From: Plasmodiophora brassicae
Lineage: Eukaryota; Endomyxa: Phytomyxea; Phytomyxea; Plasmodiophorida
Assembly: GCA_036867785.1 (NCBI GenBank)
Contig: CP145410.1
Location: 1,674,001-1,738,000 of the forward strand
DNA: 64,000 nucleotides
Direction: 5' to 3'
Below, one piece after another: positions 1 through 10,332 of this stretch (the stretch's first letter is position 1; every line of letters starts with the position of its first letter). The notes under the pieces were generated by a model that did not search any database, was not told the DNA's origin, and saw nothing but the letters and a program-made list of their open reading frames with translations. Both the position numbers and the translations under genes were made by a program.

Positions 1-82
1 CCTGTTACCCATGACGTCACGCGCCCCCGCGACGAACGAATCGCCCGCACCGTATCTTCTTGCCCGTCGTTTATTATTGTAG

Positions 83-514
83 TCACTTGGCCGGCGATAT
101 CCCCGACGACTCTGCGAACTCGTGCAGGCCCAGATCCGCCCAGCGTTTGTCGGCGTTCGCGTCCGGTTCCGGGATCTCGTCTGGCAGGAATGAGTATTCG
201 ATGACGAGGCGGATAAGGGGTATACAGACGCGTACATGTTCCATCGGTCCCGGTGGACGAGACGTCAACGCCGGCAGGGATATCAATATCTACAGGCCGG
301 GGAGTGGCGTCAGACTCCCGCAGTGGCGATATGTATCGGGGTGCAGCGGCGTACCGTCATCGGACAGGCGATCCGACAGCCATTTCGCATCGACCAGGTC
401 GAGCAGGTCGCGCACCCGATGCACGCTCGACACGAACTGGCCGTCCATCGCCCGCAATCGCAACTCCGGCGCCGCCTCCGATGCGAGAACCGCGGTCACA
501 CGGCCCTGCCGCAA
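83..514 (-). pseudogene. Possible broken or partial gene, 3' end
   Basis: On the minus strand one frame stays open over about 140 codons except for a single in-frame TAG at 290-292. The upper part reads as an ordinary hydrophilic protein and the lower part ends in a normal-looking acidic tail. An AATAATAAA stretch lies just past the stop on the minus strand. I tested a GT-AG intron starting at the TAG and found no acceptor that keeps phase, so this is either a decayed gene, an unrecognised splice pattern or chance. I do not recognise the family. No upstream exon could be placed before the divergent metE start at 920. Confidence 0.25.
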
Positions 515-919
515 CGGCCTCGATTACGTTATGCTGTAGCGCGTTCACGATTCGTAGGCAGCTACGTATTGTACAGAGCGGTCGGTGCGGTTTTACTCTA
601 GCTGCGTGTGAGGGACAGTCGACGACCAGGGCGTACGAAACCGCGGGACGTGACGGGGACCTCGTGCCACGGCACCGAAGCGCCGTCGCCGCCCGAGGGT
701 CCATTTCTTTCGGCGCCACGCGCCCGCCGCGGTGTATGGCTTGGACGAGTGGGCCTATTTTTGGTCGCCACGTCGCGTGTGGGGGCGCACACGCGTTGGC
801 AAGCGATGGCGGCAAGAAAAACGCCCTCGTGGGTCCCCAAGTCCGTCGGACGTTCATGCTTGCCGTCATTTGCAATCGTGACCGTCTTGTTGCCGGGGCT
901 GCGTCGTCTACCGTTCGCC
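515..919. other. Intergenic, upstream of metE
   Basis: About 400 bases with several overlapping open frames on both strands but no recognisable protein in any of them. It presumably holds the metE promoter. I see no TATA-like box or repeat. Confidence 0.4.
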
Positions 920-3852
920 ATGGCGTCCATCAAGGTTGAGTCAAGGTCGGCGTGACATGTTGCAGGGGGGTGTCCCAGATGTGGATATCTTATTGGTCGC
1001 CTGCGGCAGTGTGCTTGGGTTCCCCCGCATCGGCGCGAACCGCGAGCTGAAGCGCCTCGTTGAAAAGTTCTGGCGCAGGTCGGGTACGCGCGCTCGTTAC
1101 CGATTCATCCGCTCTAATGTTCTGTGTCGCAGCGGGATCGATGAGGCTGAGTTGCTGTCCGGGGCGGCCGAACTTCGTCGCGCGTCTTGGACGATGCAGA
1201 AAGACCTGGGCCTGGACCGTGTCCCGTGTAACGACTTTTCGCTTTACGACCAGGTCCCCTTCACCCGACTTCAAACATCGACAATGTCGTCGCTGACGAT
1301 GCCTTGACAGGTTCTTGATGCCGCGTGTCTGGTGGGAGCCGTCCCGGATCGCTACAAGCAGTTGCACCAGCCAGGCGCGCAGGTTTCCTTGCAAACCTAT
1401 TTCGCCATGGCGCGTGGCATCCAGAAGACGTCTGGCACCACCGAGGTCGACCAGCCGGCTATGGAGATGAAGAAATACTTCGACACGAACTGTGCGTGAA
1501 CGTCCACAATCGATTGTGTCTGCTGACGTCTGATGCCATTCCTCAGACCACTACCTTGTGCCGGAGTTGTCTGAAGACACGTCGTTTAAGGTCAGTTCGT
1601 CGAAGCCTTTCGACGAGTTCAACGAGACGAAGGCGCTCGGCATTCCGTCTCGTCCCGTTCTGGTCGGGCCTGTTTCGTTCCTTCTGCTGTCGAAGCCGTC
1701 TGGCAGTGCCCAGAAGGGGTTCCACCCGCTGTCGCTCCTGAACAAGGTCCTCCCCGTCTACGTTGACATCGTCAAGCGCCTCGTCGAGGAAGGCGCCACG
1801 CACATTCAGTTCGACGAGCCGATGGCCTGCATGGACCCGACCCCCGCAGCTCCAAAGGCTGCCCTCGATGCTGCCTACAAGCAGGCGTACAACGCCCTCA
1901 GTGCCGCGGCAGGTTCCCGTACTGAACTGTAAGCTTATCTTTTCGATTCGCTTCATGAACTGTCGCTTACCTTGTCGTCCAGGATGGTGTCCACGTACTT
2001 CCAGAGCCCCCACCCTGACCTCCTGTCTACCCTGGTCCAGCTTCCTGTCCAGAGCATTCACGTTGATGTCAGTGCTTGACATACCGATGCTCCCGGGGTC
2101 CCTAACGTCTTTACAGGTTACGCGTTCCAGCAAAGATATGTTTGCGGCCTTCATGTCGAAGCTGTCTGAGGTACAAATCGCGCACTTCTCCTTGCGAATG
2201 CCGTCCTCTGACAGGTTCGGGTTAGACGGACGGAAAGCGCGGTGTCTCCTTGGGGATTGTCGATGGTCGTAACGTTTGGAAGGTTGACGCCGCTCAAGCG
2301 CTGTCGGACCTGTCGCCGCACGTGCAGGCGCTATCGTCGATGAATGTTACCGTCAGCTCGTCGTGCTCTCTTCTTCATTCGCCGTGGAGCCTGGAAGGAG
2401 AAGACCGTCTGGATTCCGAGGTCCTCGACTGGATGGCGTTCGCCAAGGAGAAGATCGTCGAGATTGTCAATCTGTCGCATTTGCTGGAGGCGAAACTGAA
2501 CAACAAGGCCGTCGACGCCAGCACCACCGAATGGTTCGCAGCGAATAAGCAGTCCAACGAGCGCCGTCGCAACTCGGTGAAGACGCGTGACCCGAAGGTT
2601 CGCTCGCGTACAGCTTCTGTCAACGAGACGTCCATGAAGCGCGTTAGCGACGCGCAGGTCAGTAACGCTTCTCATGTCGCCACGTTGAACGTCCATGACA
2701 AGCCTCGACAGACGCGTCAGTCCAAGCAGCAACAGCACCTGAACCTGCCGCTGTTCCCGACCACGACAATCGGGTCGTTCCCACAGACTAGCGCCATCCG
2801 CAAGGCCCGTGCCGACTTCAAGAAGGGCCTCATGTCGGATGCCGAGGTAACGACTGGCTCAGCGAATGACGGACAACTGTCTAATCGTTTCTTGCAGTAC
2901 GAAAAGTTCATCGTTGAAGAGACCGGGAAGTGCATCAAGTTCCAGGAAGAGGTCGGGCTCGACGTTCTCGTCCACGGCGAGTTTGAGCGGAACGACATGG
3001 TTCGTTGTGCGTTTGTCGGCCGACTGGTTGCTCAACCCCTGACAGGTTGAGTTCTTCGGCGAACACCTGACTGGTATGCTCTTCACGAGCAACGGCTGGG
3101 TTCAGAGCTATGGTTCGCGTTGCGTCAAGCCCCCCGTTATCTACGGTGACGTTAGCCGCTCGAAGCCGATGACCGTCGAGATGGCCAAGCTGGCCCAGTC
3201 CATGTCCAACAACGCCCCTGTCAAGGGCATGCTGACCGGGCCCGTCACCATCCTGCAGTGGTCCTTCGTCCGCAATGACCAGCCACGCAGCGTCTCCTGT
3301 GCTCAGCTCGCGCTTGCCGTTCGCGACGAGGTCGACGATCTTCAGAAGGCGGGCATCAAAGTCATCCAGGTCGACGAACCGGCGATTCGTGAAGGGCTGC
3401 CCATGCGCAAGTCGGAGCAAGAGGCGTACCTGAAGTGGGCGGTCGACTGCTTCCTGCTGTCCACCTGCGTCGCCTGGGACGAGACGCAGATCCACTCGCA
3501 CATGTGCTACTCTGACTTTGTCGACATCGTCGACGCCATTCGTCGCATGGATTCCGACGTCCTGTCCATCGAGAGCTCCCGTTCGGAGCTCAAGCTCCTG
3601 TCCGCCTTCGAAGAGTCCCGGTACCCGAACCAGCTCGGCCCGGGCCTGTACGACATCCACTCGCCGCGTATCCCATCCGTCAAGGAGATGACGGAGCGCG
3701 CCCGCAAGATTCTCAAGTACCTGTCGGCGCGCCAGTTCTGGATCAACCCGGACTGTGGGCTCAAGACGCGCGGCTGGCAGGAGACGAAGACGTCCCTGGA
3801 GAACCTCGTCGCCGTCGCCAAACTTCTGCGCAAGGAGACGCCTGTGGCTTGA
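920..3852 (+). CDS. metE: Cobalamin-independent methionine synthase
   Basis: It transfers the methyl group of 5-methyltetrahydropteroyltri-glutamate to homocysteine in the cytosol to make methionine without vitamin B12. Ten exons were assembled: 920-945, 1010-1078, 1133-1253, 1311-1491, 1547-1928, 1983-2067, 2117-2170, 2238-2846, 2898-2999, 3046-3852. They sum to 2436 nt, exactly 812 codons (811 aa), slightly longer than the usual ~765 aa. The start gives [17 protein letters not shown], matching the family N-terminus. The N-terminal barrel has NDFSLYDQV, the linker runs up to [10 protein letters not shown] at the start of the C-terminal barrel, and the zinc site shows His and Cys in HSHMCY, the Glu in SIESSRS, and the last Cys in [11 protein letters not shown]. 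All catalytic features are present, so it should be active. Introns are 46-67 nt. Confidence 0.97.
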
Positions 3853-3885
3853 TCAGCGCCCTCGTCGTGCGACGTTCGTCGTTGC

Positions 3886-3891
3886 AATAAA
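3886..3891 (+). terminator. Polyadenylation signal AATAAA of metE
   Basis: A canonical AATAAA lies 34 bases after the metE stop and before the next gene's first ATG at 3982, a normal position for a short 3' UTR. Confidence 0.6.
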
Positions 3892-3981
3892 CACCAACGA
3901 TCTGGACCAGTGACGGACAGTACGTACCCTCGCGACTCAGTCAACAGTCGATTAGCGACGTTTACTATCACCCTGCGCTTC

Positions 3982-5427
3982 ATGGATGGTGGAACGCCTC
4001 CCGGCGCCGCTCTCCAGCGCTTATCCACGGCTGGCGCTCCGCTCGCCGTCTGCCGTGCCATCGTTTCGCGGCACCAGACCCGATGCGTCGCCGGCACTCT
4101 CCTGCACAGCCCTCGCCGGCCCGCCCGGCTTCTAAACGAGGCTGACGTTCGCCTCCTATCGTGCATTGTTCGTGGGTGCTCCGCGTTGTCCTCTATTCAT
4201 GAGCGCCTGCTGGACCAGCGGATCGAGGACGAGGTCCAGAAACGGATCGCTGTCGTGCGCACGAGCGTAACGGCCGGCGATCTGTCGGGCGCCGTTGACG
4301 CCGTTAGCGACAGCGTCGGTCTGTACAGCGCCCGGCTGGAGCAGGTTGGCAAGGCGCAGGTCGAAGACACGTTCGACCGTCGGGCGCGGTACGCCGACCA
4401 GCTCGGCAGCACTATCCGCATCGTCGGCGCCTCGATCTTCAAATCGTTCCTGACGCACCGCGACGACCAGCTCCTGGGCCCATTCCGCAAGCTCAGCGCC
4501 AACGAAACGCGTCTGCGTCGGCACCCGTTCGTCACCAGCAACGGCAGGCGGGTGTCGTTCCTGCCGTTCGGCAGCGAGGCCATGCAGGCTCTGCAGTCCG
4601 ACTTGGAGGCCACGTGGACCGCGCCGCAGATCAGTCGGGGGCTGCCGCACCGGTTCGGCGCGCACGCACTCGCGTTCGCGCGCTTGCGCCAGTTAGCGGC
4701 TTCCGCCACGCCGGACGCGTTTGCGAGCCAGGTCGGCGCTGCGATGCAAAGCGCGTTGCTGGACGGACTCGACGGGTACGACATGGTGTCGTGGTGCGTC
4801 CAGTACTGCTGGGCGGCCTGCTCGACGCACATCAACTCGCCGGCGGGTGCGGCGCTGGCGAGGTTAGTGCGCGTGCACAGCGCCATCGAGGCGGTCGGCG
4901 AGTCGATCGCGCTGGTGTTCGAAGGGTCCCGGCCGTGGGCGTCACGCCTGGCCTGGGCCCTGCGTCTGGCACGTGGCGTCGCCACGGATATCGTCCAGGA
5001 GCTGTTCGAACGGCAGTGCCTGATGATGTGGAAGGCGCTGCTGACCAAGAAGGTTGTCCGCAAGCGGATGCCCGTCATGCAGAGCGCGATCGACGCCGTC
5101 CTGGAGCCCATGATCGCCCTGTGTCACGGGTGCTGCCCGACGACGACGGAGACGATGGTCGACTCGGTCGTGTTCCCCATGGTCCACGAGATGCTGTGCA
5201 GGTTGGCGGAGGTCGGGAAGAGGATCACACCCGGATGGCTGAACGACGAGACGAAAGTCCTGGTCGCATGGATTGAGCGCCATCGCGTTGCGGATGCCGC
5301 CCACCTGCCCAGCTTCGAAGCGCTCGGCAGGCTGGAGGCCGTCGCCGACCTGCTAGCCAACAAGAATGCCATCACGCCCCTGCTTCGCGTCCGGGTACCC
5401 GATTACGCCACCTGGACCCGGCTCTAG
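3982..5427 (+). CDS. Unknown helical protein, 481 aa
   Basis: A single uninterrupted frame from ATG 3982 to TAG 5427. The frame extends further upstream without an ATG, so 3982 is the first usable start. The first ~65 residues are rich in Arg, Ala and Ser with few acidic residues, which could be a mitochondrial presequence (inference). The rest looks helical, with repeated short amphipathic stretches, a Cys-rich helix (VSWCVQYCWAACSTH) near the middle, and a Lys/Arg cluster (LLTKKVVRKRMP) after it. I do not recognise the family. Strong third-position GC bias and lack of stops over 1.4 kb support it as real coding sequence. It lies 130 bp downstream of metE on the same strand. Confidence 0.75.
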   Translation: MDGGTPPGAALQRLSTAGAPLAVCRAIVSRHQTRCVAGTLLHSPRRPARLLNEADVRLLSCIVRGCSALSSIHERLLDQRIEDEVQKRIAVVRTSVTAGDLSGAVDAVSDSVGLYSARLEQVGKAQVEDTFDRRARYADQLGSTIRIVGASIFKSFLTHRDDQLLGPFRKLSANETRLRRHPFVTSNGRRVSFLPFGSEAMQALQSDLEATWTAPQISRGLPHRFGAHALAFARLRQLAASATPDAFASQVGAAMQSALLDGLDGYDMVSWCVQYCWAACSTHINSPAGAALARLVRVHSAIEAVGESIALVFEGSRPWASRLAWALRLARGVATDIVQELFERQCLMMWKALLTKKVVRKRMPVMQSAIDAVLEPMIALCHGCCPTTTETMVDSVVFPMVHEMLCRLAEVGKRITPGWLNDETKVLVAWIERHRVADAAHLPSFEALGRLEAVADLLANKNAITPLLRVRVPDYATWTRL

Positions 5428-5781
5428 ACGATACATAGCGCTAATATTCCTAGCTGCCGGAGCAATGTTCAAAGACAGACCACTTGGTTGCCCTGTTGGT
5501 TTCAGCTACTGCTGTCTACGTCCGGGTGGGGCCGGCGTGCCCGGGCCCGGGTCTCTCGAACTGGCCGGATCAACGTAGAGTAGGTCTCAGTGGGCTCGGC
5601 GCCAGTACATTCGAAAAGTGCGTGCTGTGCGTTGGTGAAAGGTACACGTCAGTGCGTTCGTAAACCGCGTCAGTGGCTCCGTCTATTCCTGTCGCGCCTG
5701 GGCCTGGGTCCTGAATTCGCCCTCGGACACCGCCCGGCGTTTCATTTCGGCTCTGGACTGGACCCATCGCCCCGAGATACC
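5428..5781. other. Intergenic between unknown ORF and BTB/ankyrin gene
   Basis: 350 bases with no protein-like frame. It presumably carries the 3' UTR of the upstream gene and the promoter of the secreted ankyrin gene. I see no repeat in it. Confidence 0.4.
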
Positions 5782-7226
5782 ATGTCACCGTGCGGCCTGC
5801 CTCGTCGCGCTGCTGCGCTCCTGTGCCTGCTTCTCGCTGGTGTCGTCGACGCGGTCACGTTCTGTACCTCCGACGGGATCAGGTTCAAGGTGGACACGGA
5901 CCGGGCCCTCGACCATTCGCGATTGCTGCAAAGAATGCTTGAGGACGGCTGTGCTTTAGATTTTACGCCGCTTCCTCTCCCCGCCGACCGGACTGACAAA
6001 CGTGTGCTAGCCCTGATCAGGGATTTCATGCTGACGGTCGAGGCGAACGCGGTATAGGACGACATGCGAATTGCCATGCTCGCCTGCCCCCCGCTGACGA
6101 TATCCCACACGAATAGGTTGACGACGGTCCCGATCTATGGATACAGCGCTGGTTCAGAATCGACGTCGACACGTCCAAGGAGGACACCAAGCGTCAGTGC
6201 AGGTTGCTGACACTGGCCAGCTTCCTCGAAATGCGCCCGCTCATGCTCGCCGTCCTGTCCATCAGCCGCCCCGAGCAGTACGAGGTCATGAGCGAGTTCC
6301 TGGGCGTGGACCTCCTCCAGACCGTTGCGGACGCCGCCTCTATCAACCAGCTCGACCGCTTCGCTGCCCACAATCCTGAGCAGAAGGACCTCGTTCGAAA
6401 CCTTCGACGCCTAGCCGCGTTCGGTGCAGACCCAGAGCAGGCGACGCACGTCGACGCCAACGTTCGCTGGTCGGGCACGATGGGTGTGCTGCACTGGGCC
6501 GTACTGAATGACGAGAGACGGCTGGTCGTGACGCTGCTCGACAGAGTCCCCGGATTCGACGCCAACACGCTGGACGACCTGTATGGAATGACACCACTGC
6601 AATTCGCCCTGGAGCTGGGGCCCCTTGAAGTTCTAACCTTGGTCCTCGCTGCGGCGCCTCGAGTCGACGTCAACGCACGCGACCGCCTTGGCCACACACC
6701 ATTGCTCAGCGCCCTGGATCGCAACGTCACTGTTGACAATCGATTCATGAGGCAGCTGCTGCGAACCCCTGGCATCGATGTCGCGGCCAGCCTCCCAGAC
6801 GGCACGTCCCCGCTGCATCTGGCCGCCAGGCATGATCATCACGACTGTGCCAACATGCTGCTCGAGGTGGACGGCATCCAGGTCGATGCACAAATCACCG
6901 CCACGCGACAGACGCCGTTGCACTGGGCTGTTCTAAGCGATTCGGTCAACGTTGCCAGGTCGCTGCTGGGTAAGGGGGCCGATGTGGGCGCGCGAGACAG
7001 CTGGCAGCGGACGCCTCTGCACTGGGCCGCCCGGTACGGCCGATACGAGATTTGCGAGATGCTCCTGTCGGTGGCAGCTGAATGGGACGTCCTCCACCAA
7101 GACATTGACGGTCAGACGGAACGCGACTTGGCCGTCGCCAACGGACATCGGCGCATCGTCGCCCTGCTGGCCGAGCATAAGCGACGAATGGCGCGCTTGC
7201 GCCGGCAGTGGTTCGGACAGGACTGA
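5782..7226 (+). CDS. Secreted SKP1/BTB-like protein with ankyrin repeats
   Basis: Two exons, 5782-6051 and 6117-7226, separated by a 65-nt phase-0 intron (GTATAG...AATAG). Together they give 459 aa. Residues 1-24 are a typical signal peptide: Arg-Arg, then AAALLCLLLAGVV, with likely cleavage after VDA. Residues ~25-120 resemble a SKP1/BTB fold: an opening ground-form segment (FCTSDGIRFKV), then LLQRML, then an IQRWF-type helix. From about residue 180 to the end there are six to seven ankyrin repeats, recognisable by repeated TPLHWA or PLHLAA cores with DVNARD-type loops. Plasmodiophorid genomes are known to hold many secreted ankyrin and SKP1/BTB proteins, regarded as effector candidates. Export plus a ubiquitin-ligase adaptor fold suggests a role outside the parasite cell, but that is inference. 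Confidence 0.88.
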
Positions 7227-7431
7227 CCGGCCCAGGCACGTACGTCACGACAAAGACCGGGAACGTCCAAATACACACCGTTCCATCTGTTTCGCATCGT
7301 TCGTGGCTGCTGGCGATGGGTGTCCGCGGGCGCCCCAAGCCCCCACGGCGCCTGAGAATTGAATGACCCATCAGCGTGCCGCCAGTTCGGGCCCCGCCCC
7401 GTTTTGCCCTGGTGCGGCGCGTACTGTCAAA

Positions 7432-7702
7432 ACGTCCGACCCGTTGGCGCAGTGTGCTGCGCTGCCGCCCAGTAACGCAGCGGAGCTGCAGCACAGTGTG
7501 GGGGAGCTGCAGCACAGTGTGGGGGAGCTGCAGCACAGTGTGGGGGAGCTGCAGCACAGTGTGGGGGAGCCGCAGCACAGTGTGGGGGAGCTGCACACGT
7601 CCGACCCGTTGGCGCAGTGTGCTGCGCTGCCGCCCGGTAACGCAGCGGAGCTGCAGCACAGTGTGGGGGAGCTGCAGCACAGTGTGGGGGGAGCTGCACA
7701 CC
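7432..7702. repeat. 21-bp minisatellite inside a 165-bp duplication
   Basis: A 21-bp unit (GAGCTGCAGCACAGTGTGGGG) is repeated five times at about 7488-7590, one copy having CCG for CTG. After a unique piece it occurs twice more at about 7651-7695. The flank ACGTCCGACCCGTTGGCGCA at 7432 recurs at 7597, so a 165-bp block including the repeat was itself duplicated. Unit and block lengths are multiples of three and the plus frame stays open. That frame collides out of register with ARP8 exon 1, so I treat the array as intergenic, in the ARP8 promoter. Confidence 0.9.
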
Positions 7703-7745
7703 CCGCCACCGCCATGTCCGCAGTCCGCGAGGCGGTCGACCGTCG

Positions 7746-10028
7746 ATGGCGGACGTCACCGACGCCACCAAGATCATTGTGCTGCAGCCGGGATCCGCCT
7801 ACTTGCGGTACGGGTTTGCGGCCGACGACGAGCCGCGTTCGATCCCGCATGTCGTCGCGTATCGTGCGGCGCACCGGCAGGTTGCGGTAGCGCGTACGCG
7901 GTCGTGCTAGGCGAGGGCTTACACGGTACGCTAGGCACCGGCCATGACCCCGCTGTCAGACGCCGATCTCGACATCGTCAGGCGTCGCCGCAACCGAGGA
8001 GCGAAGGAATCCATGGCCATGTTCAAGAAGAAGTTCAAACCGAAGGTACGAATTGCTGGCGTTTAGAACGAGTGACCCCGCGCCTGAGGCCCGTCGTTCG
8101 ATAGTACGACTCGTCGCGAGCGCCGTCGAATGGCTTCTTCGGTGGTGGCACAGATCTGATCTTCGACGAGACGAATTCCGTCCGCAGGTTGGATGCGGCG
8201 GACGAGAACCCGTGGCCGTTAACCGACGTCAGCGGGTCGCCTTCTTGTGGTGCGTTCTCGTCTCCAAGACGGTCGTGGTGCGCCCCCCTAACGACGGTTC
8301 CCGCACAGTCGTCGGTGACGACGCCCTTCACATCCCGCGGTCGGCGAATTACAGGCTGGTCTGGCCGATCGTGCGGGGCCGATTGGCGTCCAGTGAGCAT
8401 CGAACAACGCATTCGGCGATCGACGCTCTGTACGACACGTTCTCGTTCGCGTTCAGAGGTCCGGATTTGTGTACCGTGCTGCCCCCTGCGACGCCTATCG
8501 TTGACGCCCCGGGTGCAGAGCTGGGCGTGGCGCGCAACGAACGCGCCAATCGTGCCGTTGCGCTCGTTGTGTCCGACCTGATGACGCAGCGGGAGATCGT
8601 CGACGTGCACGACCTGCTTCTGGACCAGGTGTGTGTGTGTGTGTGTGTGAACGCGACTCGCGTGTCGGTTGCTGAAGCAGATGCGCACAGCTGGGCGTCG
8701 GCGCCGTGTTCGTCCACCGCGAATCGATACTGGCGTGTCTGGGCGCCGGGCTGTCCACGTGCTGTACGTTTCGGGCACGCGTCCCGGCGCCTGCTCGATC
8801 TCACCATCGTTGCCAGGCGTTGTCGATATTGGGAAGGAGAAGACGCATGTCGCGTGCGTTAGGGAAGGCCTCGTAGTCCCTGGAACATCGTAAACCGTTT
8901 TCGCCAGCCGGCTATGACGCGTGCCTGACGGCTCCATCGGCAGGTTCGTCGCGTATTACGGGTCGGACCATATCGCGGAAACGTTCCTGTTCCTGCTGCG
9001 TGCGTGCTCGGGCGAATTCGGGTTCGACCGCGAGCATTACTTCCCGTTCCAGGACGCCAACCTGAGCGACCCGCAGCACTTCGCCGTCCTGGACGACCTG
9101 AAGGTGCGGGCGTGCGCGTTCCCGCCCAGCACCGTCGAGGACGTCGAGTTCAGCCAGCCGTACGACATCGTCTTGGACGGCACGCGATACAGCATGAACA
9201 TCACGCAAGCGGGGTACCTGGCCCCCCTGGCGCTGTTCCAGTGCGATCTCCTCGGTCCAGGCGTGTACGTCAACACGCGCCACGCGTTGCACTACCTGAT
9301 GGATGACGTCCGGCCGTTCGACTACATGGGCAAGGAGGTCATGGAGACCGCCCCGCAGATTGCCGGCCGGGCCAAGGACATGGCCAGGAAGACGGTCGGC
9401 CCTACTGGAGACGACGCCGTTCCGATGAGCGAACTTGCAATGGAGGTAGACATGGGCGACAACCTCGAGAAGGACCGGGATCGAACCGAGGAGGACAGCG
9501 CGTACAGCGAGGTGGCGTCGGTGGCGTCGGTGGAGACCTCGCCGACGCCGCTGCACGAACTGGTTGCCGCAAGCATCGGCGCCGTTCGTGACATCGAGCT
9601 GTGTCGAACGCTGCTGTCGCAGATCATTATCGTCGGCGGGAGCGCCAAGTTCAAAGGGTTCATCGAGGAATGCGAGGACAGGTGTGTTTCGTTCGTGGCG
9701 GAGGCATGCGGGATGGGCATGTCTGATGGCGCTGCCGCACAGGGTTCTCGATACAGTGGCGAGTTCCATCGGGGCGTCCGACCGCGTCGAAGTCCTGCAG
9801 GATATCCACCAGTCGGATCCGAGCAATCTCAGCTGGCTAGGTGCCGCCATCCTGGCCCAGTCAACCGGTCGGTCTGCGTCATTCATCGAGGTTGTGAAAT
9901 CGACGCGTTCCTAAACGGTAGCGATGCGTCCAGGCTGCTGGATAACATCCAAGGAATGGACCGGTAGCGCCCTTCTGTCCCATGTCCATCTGCTACGTGC
10001 TAAGGTCGCCTTTCAGTGGGACTCATGA
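7746..10028 (+). CDS. ARP8: Actin-related protein 8 (INO80 complex)
   Basis: Nuclear actin-fold subunit of the INO80 chromatin remodeller, where it binds nucleosomal DNA with actin and ARP4. Nine exons: 7746-7880, 7935-8045, 8105-8227, 8269-8628, 8691-8763, 8817-8889, 8944-9681, 9743-9890, 9954-10028. They sum to 1836 nt (611 aa; animal ARP8 is about 620 aa). Family landmarks are the opening IIVLQPGSAYLRYGFA, VWPIVRGRL, FVHRESILACLGAGLSTCCVVDIG split over two introns, YYGSDHIAETF, IIIVGGSAKFKGFIEECEDR, and a C-terminus EWTGSALLSHVHLLRAK ending VAFQW. Exon 1 may end six bases later, and the 41-nt intron at 8228-8268 is the least certain junction. An acidic insertion around 9420-9530 is typical of ARP8. 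Confidence 0.93.
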
Positions 10029-10332
10029 CGCAAATGAAGCTCCCCCTGTCTGTTGGCTATTACATCGTGAGCTGTCTCTGTCGGATTCTGGATATCATGG
10101 GGCAGGCTTCCACATTCTTTGCTACCGCTGGAGTCGCCTATTGCTACAGCATCGTTTGAAGGGCACGACGTCATTGTCACGTCGGACGCGTGGCGTAAAG
10201 CCGAGTCGGTGTTCCTCGGGTGGCGTAACCTCATGGCGGAGCCAGTAGTCAGAACAGGTTGGTGCCGGGAGCGCTCTGTTTATACTAATAGATTTCACTG
10301 GCTGGTAAGTTACACGATTAGACGGCTCGACA
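10029..10332. other. Convergent intergenic region
   Basis: 300 bases between the ARP8 stop and the end of the PPR gene on the other strand. No protein-like frame and no obvious repeat; presumably the two 3' UTRs. Confidence 0.4.

Noticed and set aside
253-939. 228-codon plus-strand frame before metE
   Set aside because: Arg-rich and featureless, and it runs into the real metE first exon in another frame.
7485-7700. Regularly spaced repeat that could be mistaken for a CRISPR array
   Set aside because: Copies are adjacent without spacers and the genome is eukaryotic; it is a minisatellite.
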